A DNA stretch of 64,000 bases, taken from positions 308,085 to 372,084 of the forward strand of contig JBDHSK010000002.1 of assembly GCA_039808025.1 (NCBI GenBank). Direction: 5' to 3'. Shown here one piece after another: positions 1-8,825 of this stretch; the first letter of the stretch is position 1, and the number at the start of each line of letters is the position of its first letter. A program made the translations under genes and the position numbers. The notes below the pieces were generated by a model that had not been told where the DNA came from, searched no databases, and saw only the letters and a program-made list of their open reading frames with translations. The DNA is from Sandaracinobacteroides sp039808025. GTDB lineage: Bacteria > Pseudomonadota > Alphaproteobacteria > Sphingomonadales > Sphingomonadaceae.

Positions 1-21
1 CGGTTCGGATGGCGACACTGT

Positions 22-100
<79 letters not shown>

Positions 101-256
101 CCACCCCGGTCAACCGATGTTCCGCCACGGCCCACCTGCTGTCGCCATATGGCGTTGGCTGCTTCGCCCTACCGGTCGAAGCGCGGATTGTGCCCGTTTA
201 CGGAAACCGGTAGGCTGCGCGCCACCGAGCCACATCGTTCTCGAAGGGAACCGAGC

Positions 257-676
257 ATGCCACTGTCCTTCACATCCCTCATGCGCATTGCAGCGCCAGC
301 AGTTCTGCTCTGCACGCTCCATGCCGCCGGCACGACCGCCGCCTCGGCTGCCGACTGCACAAGGGCTGTCACCCAGGCCGAGATCGACTCCTGCTTTGGC
401 AGCAACTTTGCCACGGCCGACAAGAAGCTGAACCAGATCTACCAGCAACTGATCAAGTCACTGCAACCGCAGGAACAGCAGATGCTGCGGGATGCCCAGC
501 GTACCTGGGTCGCCTTCCGGGACAAGCACTGCGCCTTTGTCGCCAACCCCAATCAGGGTGGCTCGATCTATCCGTCGATCGTTGATGCCTGCGCCACCAA
601 ACAGACCGTGCTGCGTTCCCAGCAGTTGAACGCCAAGCTGCATTGCGCCGAGGGTGACATGGGCTGCGGCAGTTAA
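257..676 (+). CDS. LprI-like (DUF1311) secreted protein
   Basis: Predicted 139-residue exported protein. The N-terminus has a signal peptide (Arg10, then a hydrophobic stretch, probable cut after AASA around residue 32). The mature part carries the LprI/DUF1311 pattern: DCTRA, then a C in IDSCFG, the NQIYQQL helix, QRTWVAFRDKHC and DACATKQT. The four conserved Cys probably form disulfides in the periplasm. Family members include lysozyme inhibitors, but many have no known role. I chose the ATG at 257 because GAAGGGA lies about 8 nt upstream and the longer frame adds 36 residues in front of the signal peptide. It is convergent with the TonB receptor gene and shares a bidirectional hairpin with it. 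Confidence 0.8.
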   Translation: MPLSFTSLMRIAAPAVLLCTLHAAGTTAASAADCTRAVTQAEIDSCFGSNFATADKKLNQIYQQLIKSLQPQEQQMLRDAQRTWVAFRDKHCAFVANPNQGGSIYPSIVDACATKQTVLRSQQLNAKLHCAEGDMGCGS

Positions 677-689
677 GGCTTGCCCGGCG

Positions 690-721
690 ACAGGGGCAGG
701 TGTCACTTCGCCTGCCCCTGT
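690..721. terminator. Bidirectional hairpin between convergent genes
   Basis: CAGGGGCAGG (691-700) pairs perfectly with CCTGCCCCTG (711-720) around a 10-nt loop, extended by A690-T721 and followed by TTCTCGT. It lies just between the stop of the LprI-like gene and the stop of the TonB receptor, the expected place for a shared terminator. The T-tract is short. Confidence 0.7.
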
Positions 722-728
722 TCTCGTC

Positions 729-3026
729 TCAGAAACGCCAGGCCGCTTCGGCAAACACGCTGCGTCCCGGCTGTTTGGAATAGATGAAATACTGCCGGTT
801 GGTGAGATTGTCGCCTGAAATACTCAGCGTCAGATGTTCACCGATCCGCCGCGCTATCCGCGCCGACACCACGGTATGGGTATCGTACGAGCCATAGACA
901 CCCTCGACGATGTTGGTGTTCATGTCGTTGCCCGATCCGAACACATGCGAGGTGTGACGCACCACCGCCAGCCCTGACCATGGGCCGCGCTCATACTCAA
1001 GCCCGGCAGACCAGGTGGTTCGCGGCACGTCGGTCAGCACTTTGCCAACCGTGGCCGGTGATGCATCGTTGCGGGTGATTTCATAGCGGAAATGGTGGGT
1101 CATGGCCGCAAACAGCTTCAGCCCGTCGATCGGCACCCGCCAACGCAGATTGGCCTCCACCCCGTCGATCGACGCCGCCCCGGCATTGGCATTGCGGCTG
1201 AGGTTGCCCCCGGGAACCAGGCTCTGGCGATAGATAAGGTCAGTAAGGCGCTGGCGATAGAAGGTGACCGAGGCATTGCCACCGTCTGCGACCAGCACAT
1301 CCGCCCCTGCCTCCAGCGAGCGCACCCGCTCAGGGCGCAGATCCGGAGCCGGCAGGATCAGCGACGGCACCCCGGCGGTGACCGTCGGCGGAACTGTCAG
1401 GGAATACATGTCGAGCAGCGCCGGTGGCCGGAAGCCCTGCCCATATGATGTGCGCAGCGACAACCACGGCGTGGCCTTCCACACCAGCGCCACCTTGGGG
1501 CTCAGCTGATGGAACTTGCGGGTTTCATAGGTTTCATCGAAGGCGAGATCGCCATTGTCGATCACCCGCCCGTGGGTCGCATAATGGTCGAACCGGGCCC
1601 CGGCATAAAGATCGAGCCCCCGCAACAGTTCATGCTCGCTCTGGGCGAACAGCGCAAAGCTGGTGGCCCGGCCGATGCCCTCGGTCAGAATCGCGCCGTC
1701 CGTTCCCCAGTCGCGCCAGCTGCTCAGGGCCCTGGTCTTGCGATCCATGGTCGAGCGGTTGAAGGCGGCACCCGCCGTCAGAGTCCAGCCGGGCATGACC
1801 TTCGCGCTGACCGACAGATCGACATCAATGCGGGCGCTGGGCTGGTAGGTGAGTTCGCCAGGGCCGGATTCATACGTCGCCACCCCCGATTTCGGGGTGG
1901 TGTAGCGGAACATATGCCACAGCGCACCGGCGTTCAGGCGCAGCACCGTATCCTCCGACAGATGCCGTTCCACCCGCAGGAACGGCCGCAGATCGCGTTC
2001 GCCCGAAGGCGTGAACGTGAAGAAATCCGTCTCGGACACCACCAGACGCCGGGTCGTGCCGTCCTGTATGATGACACTTCCGGAATACACAGGGTTCCCG
2101 TCAGAATCACGCAGGAAGCTGTCAGGGCGGGAATATCCCACTGAATACTGGGCAAAGCCCATGCCGGCCGTCACCTCGGTCGCATCGTCGGGGGCGTAAT
2201 GGAGGGCCGCCTGGCCGTTCACCTGCCACCATGGCCGAGCTCCCATGGTGCCTACCCAATAGCGGGGCGACCCATCGGGCGTGGTGGTGGGGATGGCGCC
2301 GGTCACCGGCTTGCCTGCCGTTCCGGCCGAAACCCGTTTCAGAACATAATCGCTGTCGCCATAGCCATCGCTGGCCCGCCACCCCAGCGATAAGGTAACG
2401 CCGATTCCATTGGCGAAGCGGTCGCGGTAAGCAACCGATGCGGCACGTTGCCACAGATTGCCAACACCTGCCTTGATCTCGGCGATCGGCTGATCAGGCC
2501 CGGCGGTAATGAAATTGACAGCGCCACCCATGGCGTTGCCGCCATACAGCGCCGAATACGGCCCGCGGACGACTTCGATGCGCTGCACGCTTTCAAAGGG
2601 AATGCCGGCCACATTGACACCGCCCGTCAACGCATTGTTCACCGGCTGACCATCGATCAGCACCAGCGTGCGCGGGGTGCGCGGAATCCCCCGCAGCGAA
2701 ATCACCGCCTGGCCGGTTCCGGGGAAGTTGGCGCCCATCGCCGCACCCCGGATATAGAGGCCCGGCACATCGGCAAGTGCGTCACCCAGCCGCACCACAT
2801 TGCGTTTATCGAGTTCCTTCTCGTCGATCATGGTGACGCTGGCCGGCATGCCCAACAGTGCCGTCGGCACCCGTGTCGCTGTCACGATGATGGGTGCATG
2901 TGATTGTTCTTCAATGGCATTCGCTTCGGCGCCGGCGTCTGCCGCCAATGCTGCCGGCGCTGTAACAATGGAAACGACAAGGGCGAAAAGGGCGGTGTGC
3001 AGCCTGAGCTGCCCTCCATATGGCAT
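729..3026 (-). CDS. TonB-dependent outer-membrane receptor
   Basis: 765-residue receptor. It has a signal peptide (cut near ALA-AD, residue 29), then the plug domain beginning IIVTATRVP, with the plug hallmarks ISLRGI, VLIDGQPVN, IEVVRGPYSALYGGNAMGG and GAVNFIT. A beta-barrel follows, ending in the aromatic FAEAAWRF terminus used for Bam assembly. The TonB box is probably around IIVTATR. The start ATG at 3026 has AGGAG 6 nt upstream. The ligand cannot be read from sequence; BtuB/siderophore/copper-type receptors share this plug. It is divergent from nirS, and an FNR/Dnr-type box lies 84 bp upstream of its start, so it may be co-controlled with denitrification. Uptake of a metal or haem needed for nitrite respiration is only a guess. 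Confidence 0.9.
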   Translation of the reverse strand: MPYGGQLRLHTALFALVVSIVTAPAALAADAGAEANAIEEQSHAPIIVTATRVPTALLGMPASVTMIDEKELDKRNVVRLGDALADVPGLYIRGAAMGANFPGTGQAVISLRGIPRTPRTLVLIDGQPVNNALTGGVNVAGIPFESVQRIEVVRGPYSALYGGNAMGGAVNFITAGPDQPIAEIKAGVGNLWQRAASVAYRDRFANGIGVTLSLGWRASDGYGDSDYVLKRVSAGTAGKPVTGAIPTTTPDGSPRYWVGTMGARPWWQVNGQAALHYAPDDATEVTAGMGFAQYSVGYSRPDSFLRDSDGNPVYSGSVIIQDGTTRRLVVSETDFFTFTPSGERDLRPFLRVERHLSEDTVLRLNAGALWHMFRYTTPKSGVATYESGPGELTYQPSARIDVDLSVSAKVMPGWTLTAGAAFNRSTMDRKTRALSSWRDWGTDGAILTEGIGRATSFALFAQSEHELLRGLDLYAGARFDHYATHGRVIDNGDLAFDETYETRKFHQLSPKVALVWKATPWLSLRTSYGQGFRPPALLDMYSLTVPPTVTAGVPSLILPAPDLRPERVRSLEAGADVLVADGGNASVTFYRQRLTDLIYRQSLVPGGNLSRNANAGAASIDGVEANLRWRVPIDGLKLFAAMTHHFRYEITRNDASPATVGKVLTDVPRTTWSAGLEYERGPWSGLAVVRHTSHVFGSGNDMNTNIVEGVYGSYDTHTVVSARIARRIGEHLTLSISGDNLTNRQYFIYSKQPGRSVFAEAAWRF

Positions 3027-3109
3027 TGTAAACTCCTGAATGTCCTGAGCGATCCGGGGGGAAAGATCCTCGGGGTGCCCCGACCTAGGCCGGTTTCCAA
3101 TCGAATTTC

Positions 3110-3123
3110 TTGATCATGATCAA
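3110..3123. promoter_or_regulatory. FNR/Dnr/NnrR-type binding site
   Basis: TTGATCATGATCAA is a perfect TTGAT-N4-ATCAA palindrome, the consensus for FNR-family regulators that act on low oxygen or nitric oxide. Its right edge is 75 bp upstream of the nirS ATG, which fits activation from about -41.5 with a short leader. It is also upstream of the divergent TonB receptor gene. Confidence 0.85.
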
Positions 3124-3198
3124 TGTCTCTTTGCTGCATTGCCAGCATGGCGGTCGCGAACCCGTGGCATTCCCCCACTCGCCACAAAGGAGCAGAGG

Positions 3199-4926
3199 AT
3201 GAAGAAGTTTTCCTACCTGAATGCGGCAGCGGCACTGGTGGCCGTGGCCTTTGTCGGCACGGTTGGCGCCAGCTTCGCCAACGACCGTGAGCCGCCAAAC
3301 CCGCTGGAAGTGCGCCTGCAGGCCGGCAGCTCGCCACTCCTCAACGAGGAAATGCACCAGAACATCAACCCCAAGGCGCCGCCGATGACCAAGGCGGAAT
3401 TCGACCAGGCCCGTCAGATTTACTTCGAACGCTGCGCCGGCTGCCACGGGGTGCTGCGCAAGGGTGCGACCGGCAAGCCGCTGACGCCTGACATCACCAT
3501 CGAACATGGCACCGAATATCTGGAAACCTTCATCAAATATGGCTCGCCCGGCGGCATGCCCAATTGGGGCACCTCAGGCGACCTGACCGATGCCGAAGTC
3601 AACCTGATGGCCCGCTTCATCCAGCAGGAACCGCCGACGCCACCCGAATGGGGCATGGAGGCCATGAAGGGCACCTGGAAAGTGGTCGTGCCGCCCGAGC
3701 AACGGCCAACCCGTAAGATGAACAATTACGATATCAGCAACATCTTCTCGGTCACGCTGCGCGATACCGGCGAAATTGCGCTGATCGATGGTTCCAGCAA
3801 GGAAATCATCAACATCGTCAAGACCGGCTATGCCGTCCACATCTCGCGGATGTCGGATTCGGGCCGATATCTTTATGTCATCGGCCGCGACGGCAAGGTG
3901 AACCTCATCGACTTGTGGATGGAAAAGCCCGACAACGTCGCGGAAATCCGCATCGGCCTCGAGGCCCGCTCGGTCGACACCTCGAAGCACAAGGATTATT
4001 CCGACAAGTACGCGATCGCCGGTGCCTACTGGCCGCCGCAATACACCATCATGAAGGGCGACACACTTGAGCCGCTGAAGATCCAGAGCACCCGCGGCAT
4101 GACGGTCGACACCCAGGAATTCCACCCCGAACCCCGGGTGGCTGCCATCGTCGCCGTTCACGACAAGCCCGAGTTCATCGTCAACGTCAAGGAAACCGGC
4201 AAGGTGATGATGGTCGATTACACCGACCTCGAGAACCTGAAGACCACCGAAATCGGTGCCGCCCGCTTCCTGCACGATGGCGGCTGGGACAGCACCAAGC
4301 GTTATTTCATGGTGGCTGCCAACAACTCCAACAAGATCGCCGTCATCGACAGCAAGAACAACAAGCTGCAGGCGCTGATCGACGTCGGCACCATTCCCCA
4401 CCCGGGGCGCGGCGCCAACTTCGTCGACCCTGAGTTCGGGCCGGTGTGGGCGACCGGGCACCTCGGTGACGAAACCATCTCGCTGATCGGCACCGACCCG
4501 ATCGGCCACCCGCAACACGCCTGGAAGGTGGTACGCACGCTGAAGGGCCAGGGTGGAGGCAACCTGTTCATCAAGACCCACCCGAAATCGTCGAATCTGT
4601 GGGTGGATACCCCGCTGAACCCGGATGGCGACATCGCCAAGTCGATCGCGGTATTCGACATCAGGAACCCGGAGAAGCCCTATCAGGTGCTTCCGATCGC
4701 CAAGTGGGCAAACATCGGCGATGGTGCCGGCCGCATCACCCAGCCCGAATACAACAAGGCCGGAGATGAAGTGTGGTTCTCGGTGTGGAGCGCCAAGAAC
4801 CAGAAGTCGGCGATCGTGGTGGTCGACGACAAGACCCGCAAGCTGAAGAAGGTGATCAATGATCCGCGGATCATCACCCCGACCGGCAAGTTCAACGTGT
4901 ATAACACCCAGAACGACGTGTACTGA
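3199..4926 (+). CDS. nirS: Cytochrome cd1 nitrite reductase
   Basis: Periplasmic haem c/d1 enzyme that reduces nitrite to nitric oxide in denitrification. 575 residues, normal for NirS. Signal peptide 1-27 (cut ASFA-N), then a cytochrome c domain with CAGCH at residues 79-83 and the typical GTEYLETFIKYGSPGGMPNWG segment, then the eight-bladed d1-haem propeller (IDGSSKEIINIVKTGYAVH, VDYTDLENLKTTEI, RFLHDGGWDSTKRYF) ending FNVYNTQNDVY. The ATG at 3199 has AAAGGAG upstream; a longer frame from 3139 adds only 20 residues in front of the signal peptide. It is followed by a c551-type cytochrome. None of the nirC-nirN d1-haem biosynthesis genes are in the window, so they must lie elsewhere if the enzyme works. 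Regulation is by the FNR-type box at 3110. Confidence 0.97.
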   Translation: MKKFSYLNAAAALVAVAFVGTVGASFANDREPPNPLEVRLQAGSSPLLNEEMHQNINPKAPPMTKAEFDQARQIYFERCAGCHGVLRKGATGKPLTPDITIEHGTEYLETFIKYGSPGGMPNWGTSGDLTDAEVNLMARFIQQEPPTPPEWGMEAMKGTWKVVVPPEQRPTRKMNNYDISNIFSVTLRDTGEIALIDGSSKEIINIVKTGYAVHISRMSDSGRYLYVIGRDGKVNLIDLWMEKPDNVAEIRIGLEARSVDTSKHKDYSDKYAIAGAYWPPQYTIMKGDTLEPLKIQSTRGMTVDTQEFHPEPRVAAIVAVHDKPEFIVNVKETGKVMMVDYTDLENLKTTEIGAARFLHDGGWDSTKRYFMVAANNSNKIAVIDSKNNKLQALIDVGTIPHPGRGANFVDPEFGPVWATGHLGDETISLIGTDPIGHPQHAWKVVRTLKGQGGGNLFIKTHPKSSNLWVDTPLNPDGDIAKSIAVFDIRNPEKPYQVLPIAKWANIGDGAGRITQPEYNKAGDEVWFSVWSAKNQKSAIVVVDDKTRKLKKVINDPRIITPTGKFNVYNTQNDVY

Positions 4927-4940
4927 TTTCCGTATTGCTT

Positions 4941-4965
4941 CCCCGGGTGCCTGTGATACCCGGGG
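4941..4965 (+). terminator. Intercistronic stem-loop nirS/cytochrome c
   Basis: CCCCGGGT (4941-4948) pairs with ACCCGGGG (4958-4965) around a 9-nt loop. No U-tract follows, so it may stabilise the 3' end of nirS mRNA or attenuate readthrough into the cytochrome gene rather than fully terminate. Confidence 0.55.
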
Positions 4966-5001
4966 CAGCAACCACAGCTTCTGCACGTAACAGGAGAGAA
5001 C

Positions 5002-5319
5002 ATGAAAACGCTCACCATTCTGCCCATCGCTGCCGCTCTTGCCGTCAGTGGCATGGCCATGCCGGCGTCGGCCTCGCCCGAGCTTGCAAAACAGAAACGC
5101 TGCCTGACCTGTCACGCCGCTGACAAGAAAATGATGGGGCCATCCTTCAAAGACATCGCCGCCAAGTACAAGGGCCAGGCGGATGCCCCGGCCAAACTGG
5201 CGGTCAAGGTGAAAAAGGGTGGAACCGGCGTGTGGGGCAAGGTGCCCATGCCGCCCAACGCTGCGGTTTCCGATGCCGACATCAAAACACTGGTCGCCTG
5301 GATTCTGGCCACCAAATAA
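5002..5319 (+). CDS. Small class I cytochrome c (c551/c552 type)
   Basis: 105-residue periplasmic electron carrier. Signal peptide 1-25 (cut ASA-S), a single haem c site CLTCH, and the c551 features GPSFKDIAAKY and a distal Met in a KVPMPP context, then a C-terminal helix LVAWILATK. Cytochromes of this type (NirM) donate electrons from the bc1 complex to NirS. Position 75 bp after nirS supports that job. The ATG has GGAGAG about 6 nt upstream. Confidence 0.9.
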   Translation: MKTLTILPIAAALAVSGMAMPASASPELAKQKRCLTCHAADKKMMGPSFKDIAAKYKGQADAPAKLAVKVKKGGTGVWGKVPMPPNAAVSDADIKTLVAWILATK

Positions 5320-5357
5320 CAGGTCTCCTGATCTGGTCCCCCGATCAGGTTTTTGGG

Positions 5358-5383
5358 AAGGGCGGCCCTGCGGCCGCCCTTTT
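5358..5383 (+). terminator. Rho-independent terminator after nirS-cyt c
   Basis: AAGGGCGGCC (5358-5367) pairs perfectly with GGCCGCCCTT (5372-5381) around a 4-nt loop and runs into TTTT. It ends the nirS-cytochrome unit. Confidence 0.85.
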
Positions 5384-5478
5384 CCTGCCGGCTATTCACC
5401 TCAGGCCTCCTTGCATGGCAAGGTGGCGCAGATGCACCAGATGGCAGGTTTGCCATCGGCACAGGGGGAACAGGCAAG

Positions 5479-6171
5479 GTGCCACCGCTCCATGAACATC
5501 AGGTGATCGCGCGCATCGGCTGGCTGCGTGCTGCCGTCCTTGGCGCCAATGACGGCATTCTTTCCACCGCCAGCCTGCTGGCCGGCATTGCCGCCGGCGG
5601 CGCCACCAGCCCTGATCTGCTGCTTGCCGGAAGCGCCGCCGCCATTGCCGGGGCGCTGTCGATGGCGGCTGGTGAATATGTCTCGGTTAGTTCCCAGGCC
5701 GACAGCGAGCAGGCGGAACTGGTCCGCGAGCAGCGGGAAATCGCCCTGCGGCCCCACCGCGAGACGCGGGAACTGGTTGACATCTACATGGCGCGCGGCC
5801 TTGATCAGGCACTGGCGCAGCAGGTGGCCGACCAGCTGATGGCGACCGATCCGCTGGGCGCTCATGCCCGCGACGAACTGGGCTTCTCATCCATCCTCGC
5901 ACCACGTCCGTTGCAGGCGGCACTGGCATCGGCCCTTGCCTTCGGGTGCGGCGCACTTCTTCCACTGCTGATCACGCTGCTGGCTCCTGACTCCAGCCGC
6001 GTTGCGGTGATCATGGCCTCCACCTTGCCGCTGCTGGCGCTGCTTGGGGCAGTGGGGGCGCGGGCCGGCAAGGCCCCGATCCTGCGCTCGGTGGTGCGGG
6101 TAACCTTCTGGGGGGCGCTGGCGATGATACTCACGGCTGCGGCCGGACAGGTTGTCGGCACCCTGGTCTGA
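5479..6171 (+). CDS. VIT/CCC1-family iron-manganese transporter
   Basis: Predicted inner-membrane protein of the VIT family, which moves Fe2+ or Mn2+ out of the cytosol. It opens with HEHQVIARIGWLRAAVLGANDG, the family signature around helix 1, followed by LAGIAAGG, the SMAAGEYVSVSSQ motif, a charged cytosolic stretch with EQAELVREQREIAL (metal-binding Glu region), then three hydrophobic helices at the C-terminus. Length about 230 residues is normal. I prefer the GTG at 5479, preceded by GGGGGA, since the frame from 5353 adds 42 residues overlapping the terminator. Expressed after the nirS terminator, so probably separately. Confidence 0.85.
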   Translation: MPPLHEHQVIARIGWLRAAVLGANDGILSTASLLAGIAAGGATSPDLLLAGSAAAIAGALSMAAGEYVSVSSQADSEQAELVREQREIALRPHRETRELVDIYMARGLDQALAQQVADQLMATDPLGAHARDELGFSSILAPRPLQAALASALAFGCGALLPLLITLLAPDSSRVAVIMASTLPLLALLGAVGARAGKAPILRSVVRVTFWGALAMILTAAAGQVVGTLV

Positions 6172-6406
6172 GCCTGTCCCCCGCTGCCGTCGCCCTGCTG
6201 CACGCCAACAGCGCCAGCCCACCGGAACCCGCAACCATTCGGTTCGAAGCGGCATGGTCTCCAAATGGGGATTGCTGGTTGGCTATGGCCTGTTCATGCG
6301 CACGCGTAGTCGGCTGTCCTGCGGACCCGGCACCGATTCCACCGGCGCCAGCATGTTCCGCCAACAGCCAGAGAATTGTCTCAGGTTTCCGGGAGTGTAC
6401 CAGTTG

Positions 6407-8683
6407 ATGACGAACATGCAGACACTGCGGGTAATCCTGCTCGCCGGGGCCGGCGCCCTTGCGGCAGCGGCGCCCGCCGCAGCCGCTGATCTGGCCGATA
6501 CCACCGCTCAGGCCGGCACCACGGCTGAGGCTTTCTCTGGCAGCAGCGACGACATTCTGGTCACGGCCCGCCGTCGTGAGGAAAACCTGCAGAATGTCCC
6601 GGTCTCGGTGACGGCCTTCTCGGCCGCCTCGCTGGAGGCGCGCGGCCTGCAGTCGGTCGTCGATATCGAGCAAAGCACCCCCAACCTTAACTTCACCCCC
6701 GGCACCGGCGGGTCTTCCAGCCAGATCTCTCCCTATATCCGGGGGGTTGGCGAATATGATTACATCATCACCTCCGACCCGGCTGTGGCGGTGTTCATCG
6801 ATGGCGTCTATCAGGCGCGCCCCTTCGCCGCCATGACCTCGCTGATGGGTATCGAGCGTGTCGAAGTCCTGCGCGGTCCGCAAGGCTCCCTGTTCGGCAA
6901 GAACACCATCGGCGGCGCCATCAACATCGTGATGAAGAAGCCCACCGGCTCCAACAGCGGAAGCGTTGACCTTCAGGTCGGCAGCTATGCCAGCGCCCAA
7001 TTGCGCGGCTATTATGACGGCGCCCTGTCTGACAACCTGTCGTTCAACGTGTCGGCAATGGGCCGGCGGGCCGATGGCTGGCAGCGCCTGTTCGACGGCG
7101 GCACCCTTGGCAACCAGAACCAGATCGCCGGGCGGGTCGGGTTGCGCTGGCAGAACGGCGATTTCGACGCACTTCTTGCCATCGACGGCATGCACCAGCG
7201 TCAGAACTCCACCGCCCACAGCATGATCGCCTTCGAACCCGGGTTCTTCTCGGACATGTTCTCGGCGTTCGTCGCGCCCTGCTGCACCGTGCCCGACAGC
7301 ATCCGCTGGACCGGAGTGTCCGAGGATCTGAACGTCGATAATGCCGATGCCATCTCAGGGGCGCTCACCCTTGATTTCCCGGCGTTGGGCGGTGACCTGA
7401 AATCGATCTCGGCCATACGTCACAGTGTCGTTGAATTCGCCCGCGATGGTGACGCTTCGTCGCTCGATTTCGCAGGCGACTGGCAGCACATCAAGAGCAC
7501 ACAATATTCTCAGGAATTCCAGCTGTCGCACGATATCGCCGACGGCCGGGTGAAAACCCTGTTCGGTCTCTATGGCTTCTATGAAAAGGCCCGCCAGCAG
7601 ACGATGCTGGTAACGGCACGCGGTCTTTATGAAGCGCTTCTGGGTGCCGGTTTCGACCCGGCGATGGCGGCAGCCCTCGATTTCAACATCGATTTCGACC
7701 AGCGGCAGATCACCAAGAACCTCGCGGTATTCGGCAACGCCACCATCGGCATCACCGATCAGCTGTCGCTGGATGTCGGCGGCCGCTACACTTGGGAACA
7801 CAAGGATTTCAAGCAGACGGCGATGCGCCGCTATGCCAAGATCCCGCTCATCCCCGGCGTTCCCGGCTATGAACTCGATGAAGGCTGGAGCAACTTCTCT
7901 CCCAAGGTGACCCTGAACTACCAGGCAACGCCTGACGTGCTGCTCTATGCCCTGTTCTCGCAAGGCTTCCGCAGTGGCGGCTTCAATGGCCGCCCCACTT
8001 CGGAAGCGGGGATCGGCGGTTTCAATCCGGAAAAGCTCACCAGCTTCGAAGCCGGCTTCAAATCCGACCTGTTCGAGCGGAGGCTGCGTCTCAACGTCAG
8101 CGGTTTCTACAACAAATATCGCGACATGCAGGTGCTGGTTCAGTATCCGGAACCGGCCGGCATCGTCGTGCGCACTGAAAATGCCGGCAAGGCCCGCATC
8201 TGGGGCTTCGAAGCCGAAGCGCGTCTGCGGGCCACCCACTGGCTCACGTTCGATGCCAACGCCGGCTACCTGAACGCTGCCTACGAGGAATATTTTTCCC
8301 ACGACGCCGCCGGCAATGTCATCGATCTCAGCCACCTCAAGCTGAAGCATACGCCACCATGGTCGGCGAGCTTCGGCGCCAATGCCGAGTTTGCTGTCAG
8401 CGATCATGTCGACGCCAACTTCCGCATCGATGCCGGCTATCAGGACAGCAGCTTCGCCACCGTCCAGAACTCCGACCTTCTGGTCTCGGACCCCAGCTGG
8501 ATGCTGAACGCCACCTTGCGGTTCCGCGTCGACAATGGCGTGACTCTGGGCTTCGAGGCGCAGAACATCCTCAACAAGCAGGTGATCAAGGAAGGGTTCG
8601 ACGCCCGCGGCTCGTTCGGATTCGTCGAGGCCTATTACAACCCGCCACGGCGCATTTTCGCCACCATCGGCTACGAGTTCTGA
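6407..8683 (+). CDS. TonB-dependent receptor, sphingomonad type
   Basis: 758-residue outer-membrane receptor. Signal peptide ends near AAAA-DL (about residue 26). TonB-box/plug entry is DDILVTARRREENLQNVPVS, followed by IRGVGEYDYI, VAVFIDGVYQARP, IERVEVLRGPQGSLFGKNT and GGAINI. The barrel ends RRIFATIGYEF. This RREE-LQNVPVSV subfamily is greatly expanded in sphingomonads and related oligotrophs for diverse organic substrates, so no ligand can be assigned. The ATG at 6407 follows GGGAG; the frame opens upstream at 6152 inside the previous gene but that part has no receptor character. It ends at a strong hairpin. Confidence 0.9.
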   Translation: MTNMQTLRVILLAGAGALAAAAPAAAADLADTTAQAGTTAEAFSGSSDDILVTARRREENLQNVPVSVTAFSAASLEARGLQSVVDIEQSTPNLNFTPGTGGSSSQISPYIRGVGEYDYIITSDPAVAVFIDGVYQARPFAAMTSLMGIERVEVLRGPQGSLFGKNTIGGAINIVMKKPTGSNSGSVDLQVGSYASAQLRGYYDGALSDNLSFNVSAMGRRADGWQRLFDGGTLGNQNQIAGRVGLRWQNGDFDALLAIDGMHQRQNSTAHSMIAFEPGFFSDMFSAFVAPCCTVPDSIRWTGVSEDLNVDNADAISGALTLDFPALGGDLKSISAIRHSVVEFARDGDASSLDFAGDWQHIKSTQYSQEFQLSHDIADGRVKTLFGLYGFYEKARQQTMLVTARGLYEALLGAGFDPAMAAALDFNIDFDQRQITKNLAVFGNATIGITDQLSLDVGGRYTWEHKDFKQTAMRRYAKIPLIPGVPGYELDEGWSNFSPKVTLNYQATPDVLLYALFSQGFRSGGFNGRPTSEAGIGGFNPEKLTSFEAGFKSDLFERRLRLNVSGFYNKYRDMQVLVQYPEPAGIVVRTENAGKARIWGFEAEARLRATHWLTFDANAGYLNAAYEEYFSHDAAGNVIDLSHLKLKHTPPWSASFGANAEFAVSDHVDANFRIDAGYQDSSFATVQNSDLLVSDPSWMLNATLRFRVDNGVTLGFEAQNILNKQVIKEGFDARGSFGFVEAYYNPPRRIFATIGYEF

Positions 8684-8736
8684 TTCATTGCCGGGAACCT
8701 GCCATCGCCGCAGGTTCCGGAAAGTCTGCCGGGTTA

Positions 8737-8770
8737 CATCAGGCTGGAAACAGAGGTTTCCAGCCTGATG
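8737..8770 (+). terminator. 15-bp perfect hairpin after TonB receptor
   Basis: CATCAGGCTGGAAAC (8737-8751) and GTTTCCAGCCTGATG (8756-8770) form a perfect 15-bp stem with loop AGAG. The T-tract is weak (GGTCGTTCGTGTTT), yet position between the receptor stop and the dehydrogenase operon suggests transcription termination. Confidence 0.7.
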
Positions 8771-8825
8771 GGTCGTTCGTGTTTATCCGTTGGCAGTTTG
8801 ATTTTCTTGCGTGTATCAATAACGC

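Noticed and set aside
3061..3090. Riboswitch or cobalamin box in front of the first TonB receptor
   Set aside because: The leader is only about 80 bp, with no conserved B12-box; too short for a cobalamin riboswitch.
3574..5115. 513-codon open frame antisense to nirS
   Set aside because: Its translation is rich in His/Asp/Arg with no domain; it mirrors the third codon positions of nirS, which is certain on the other strand.
6131..7219. 362-codon open frame antisense to the second TonB receptor
   Set aside because: Shadow of the receptor signal peptide and plug; low-complexity Gly/Ala/Arg translation.
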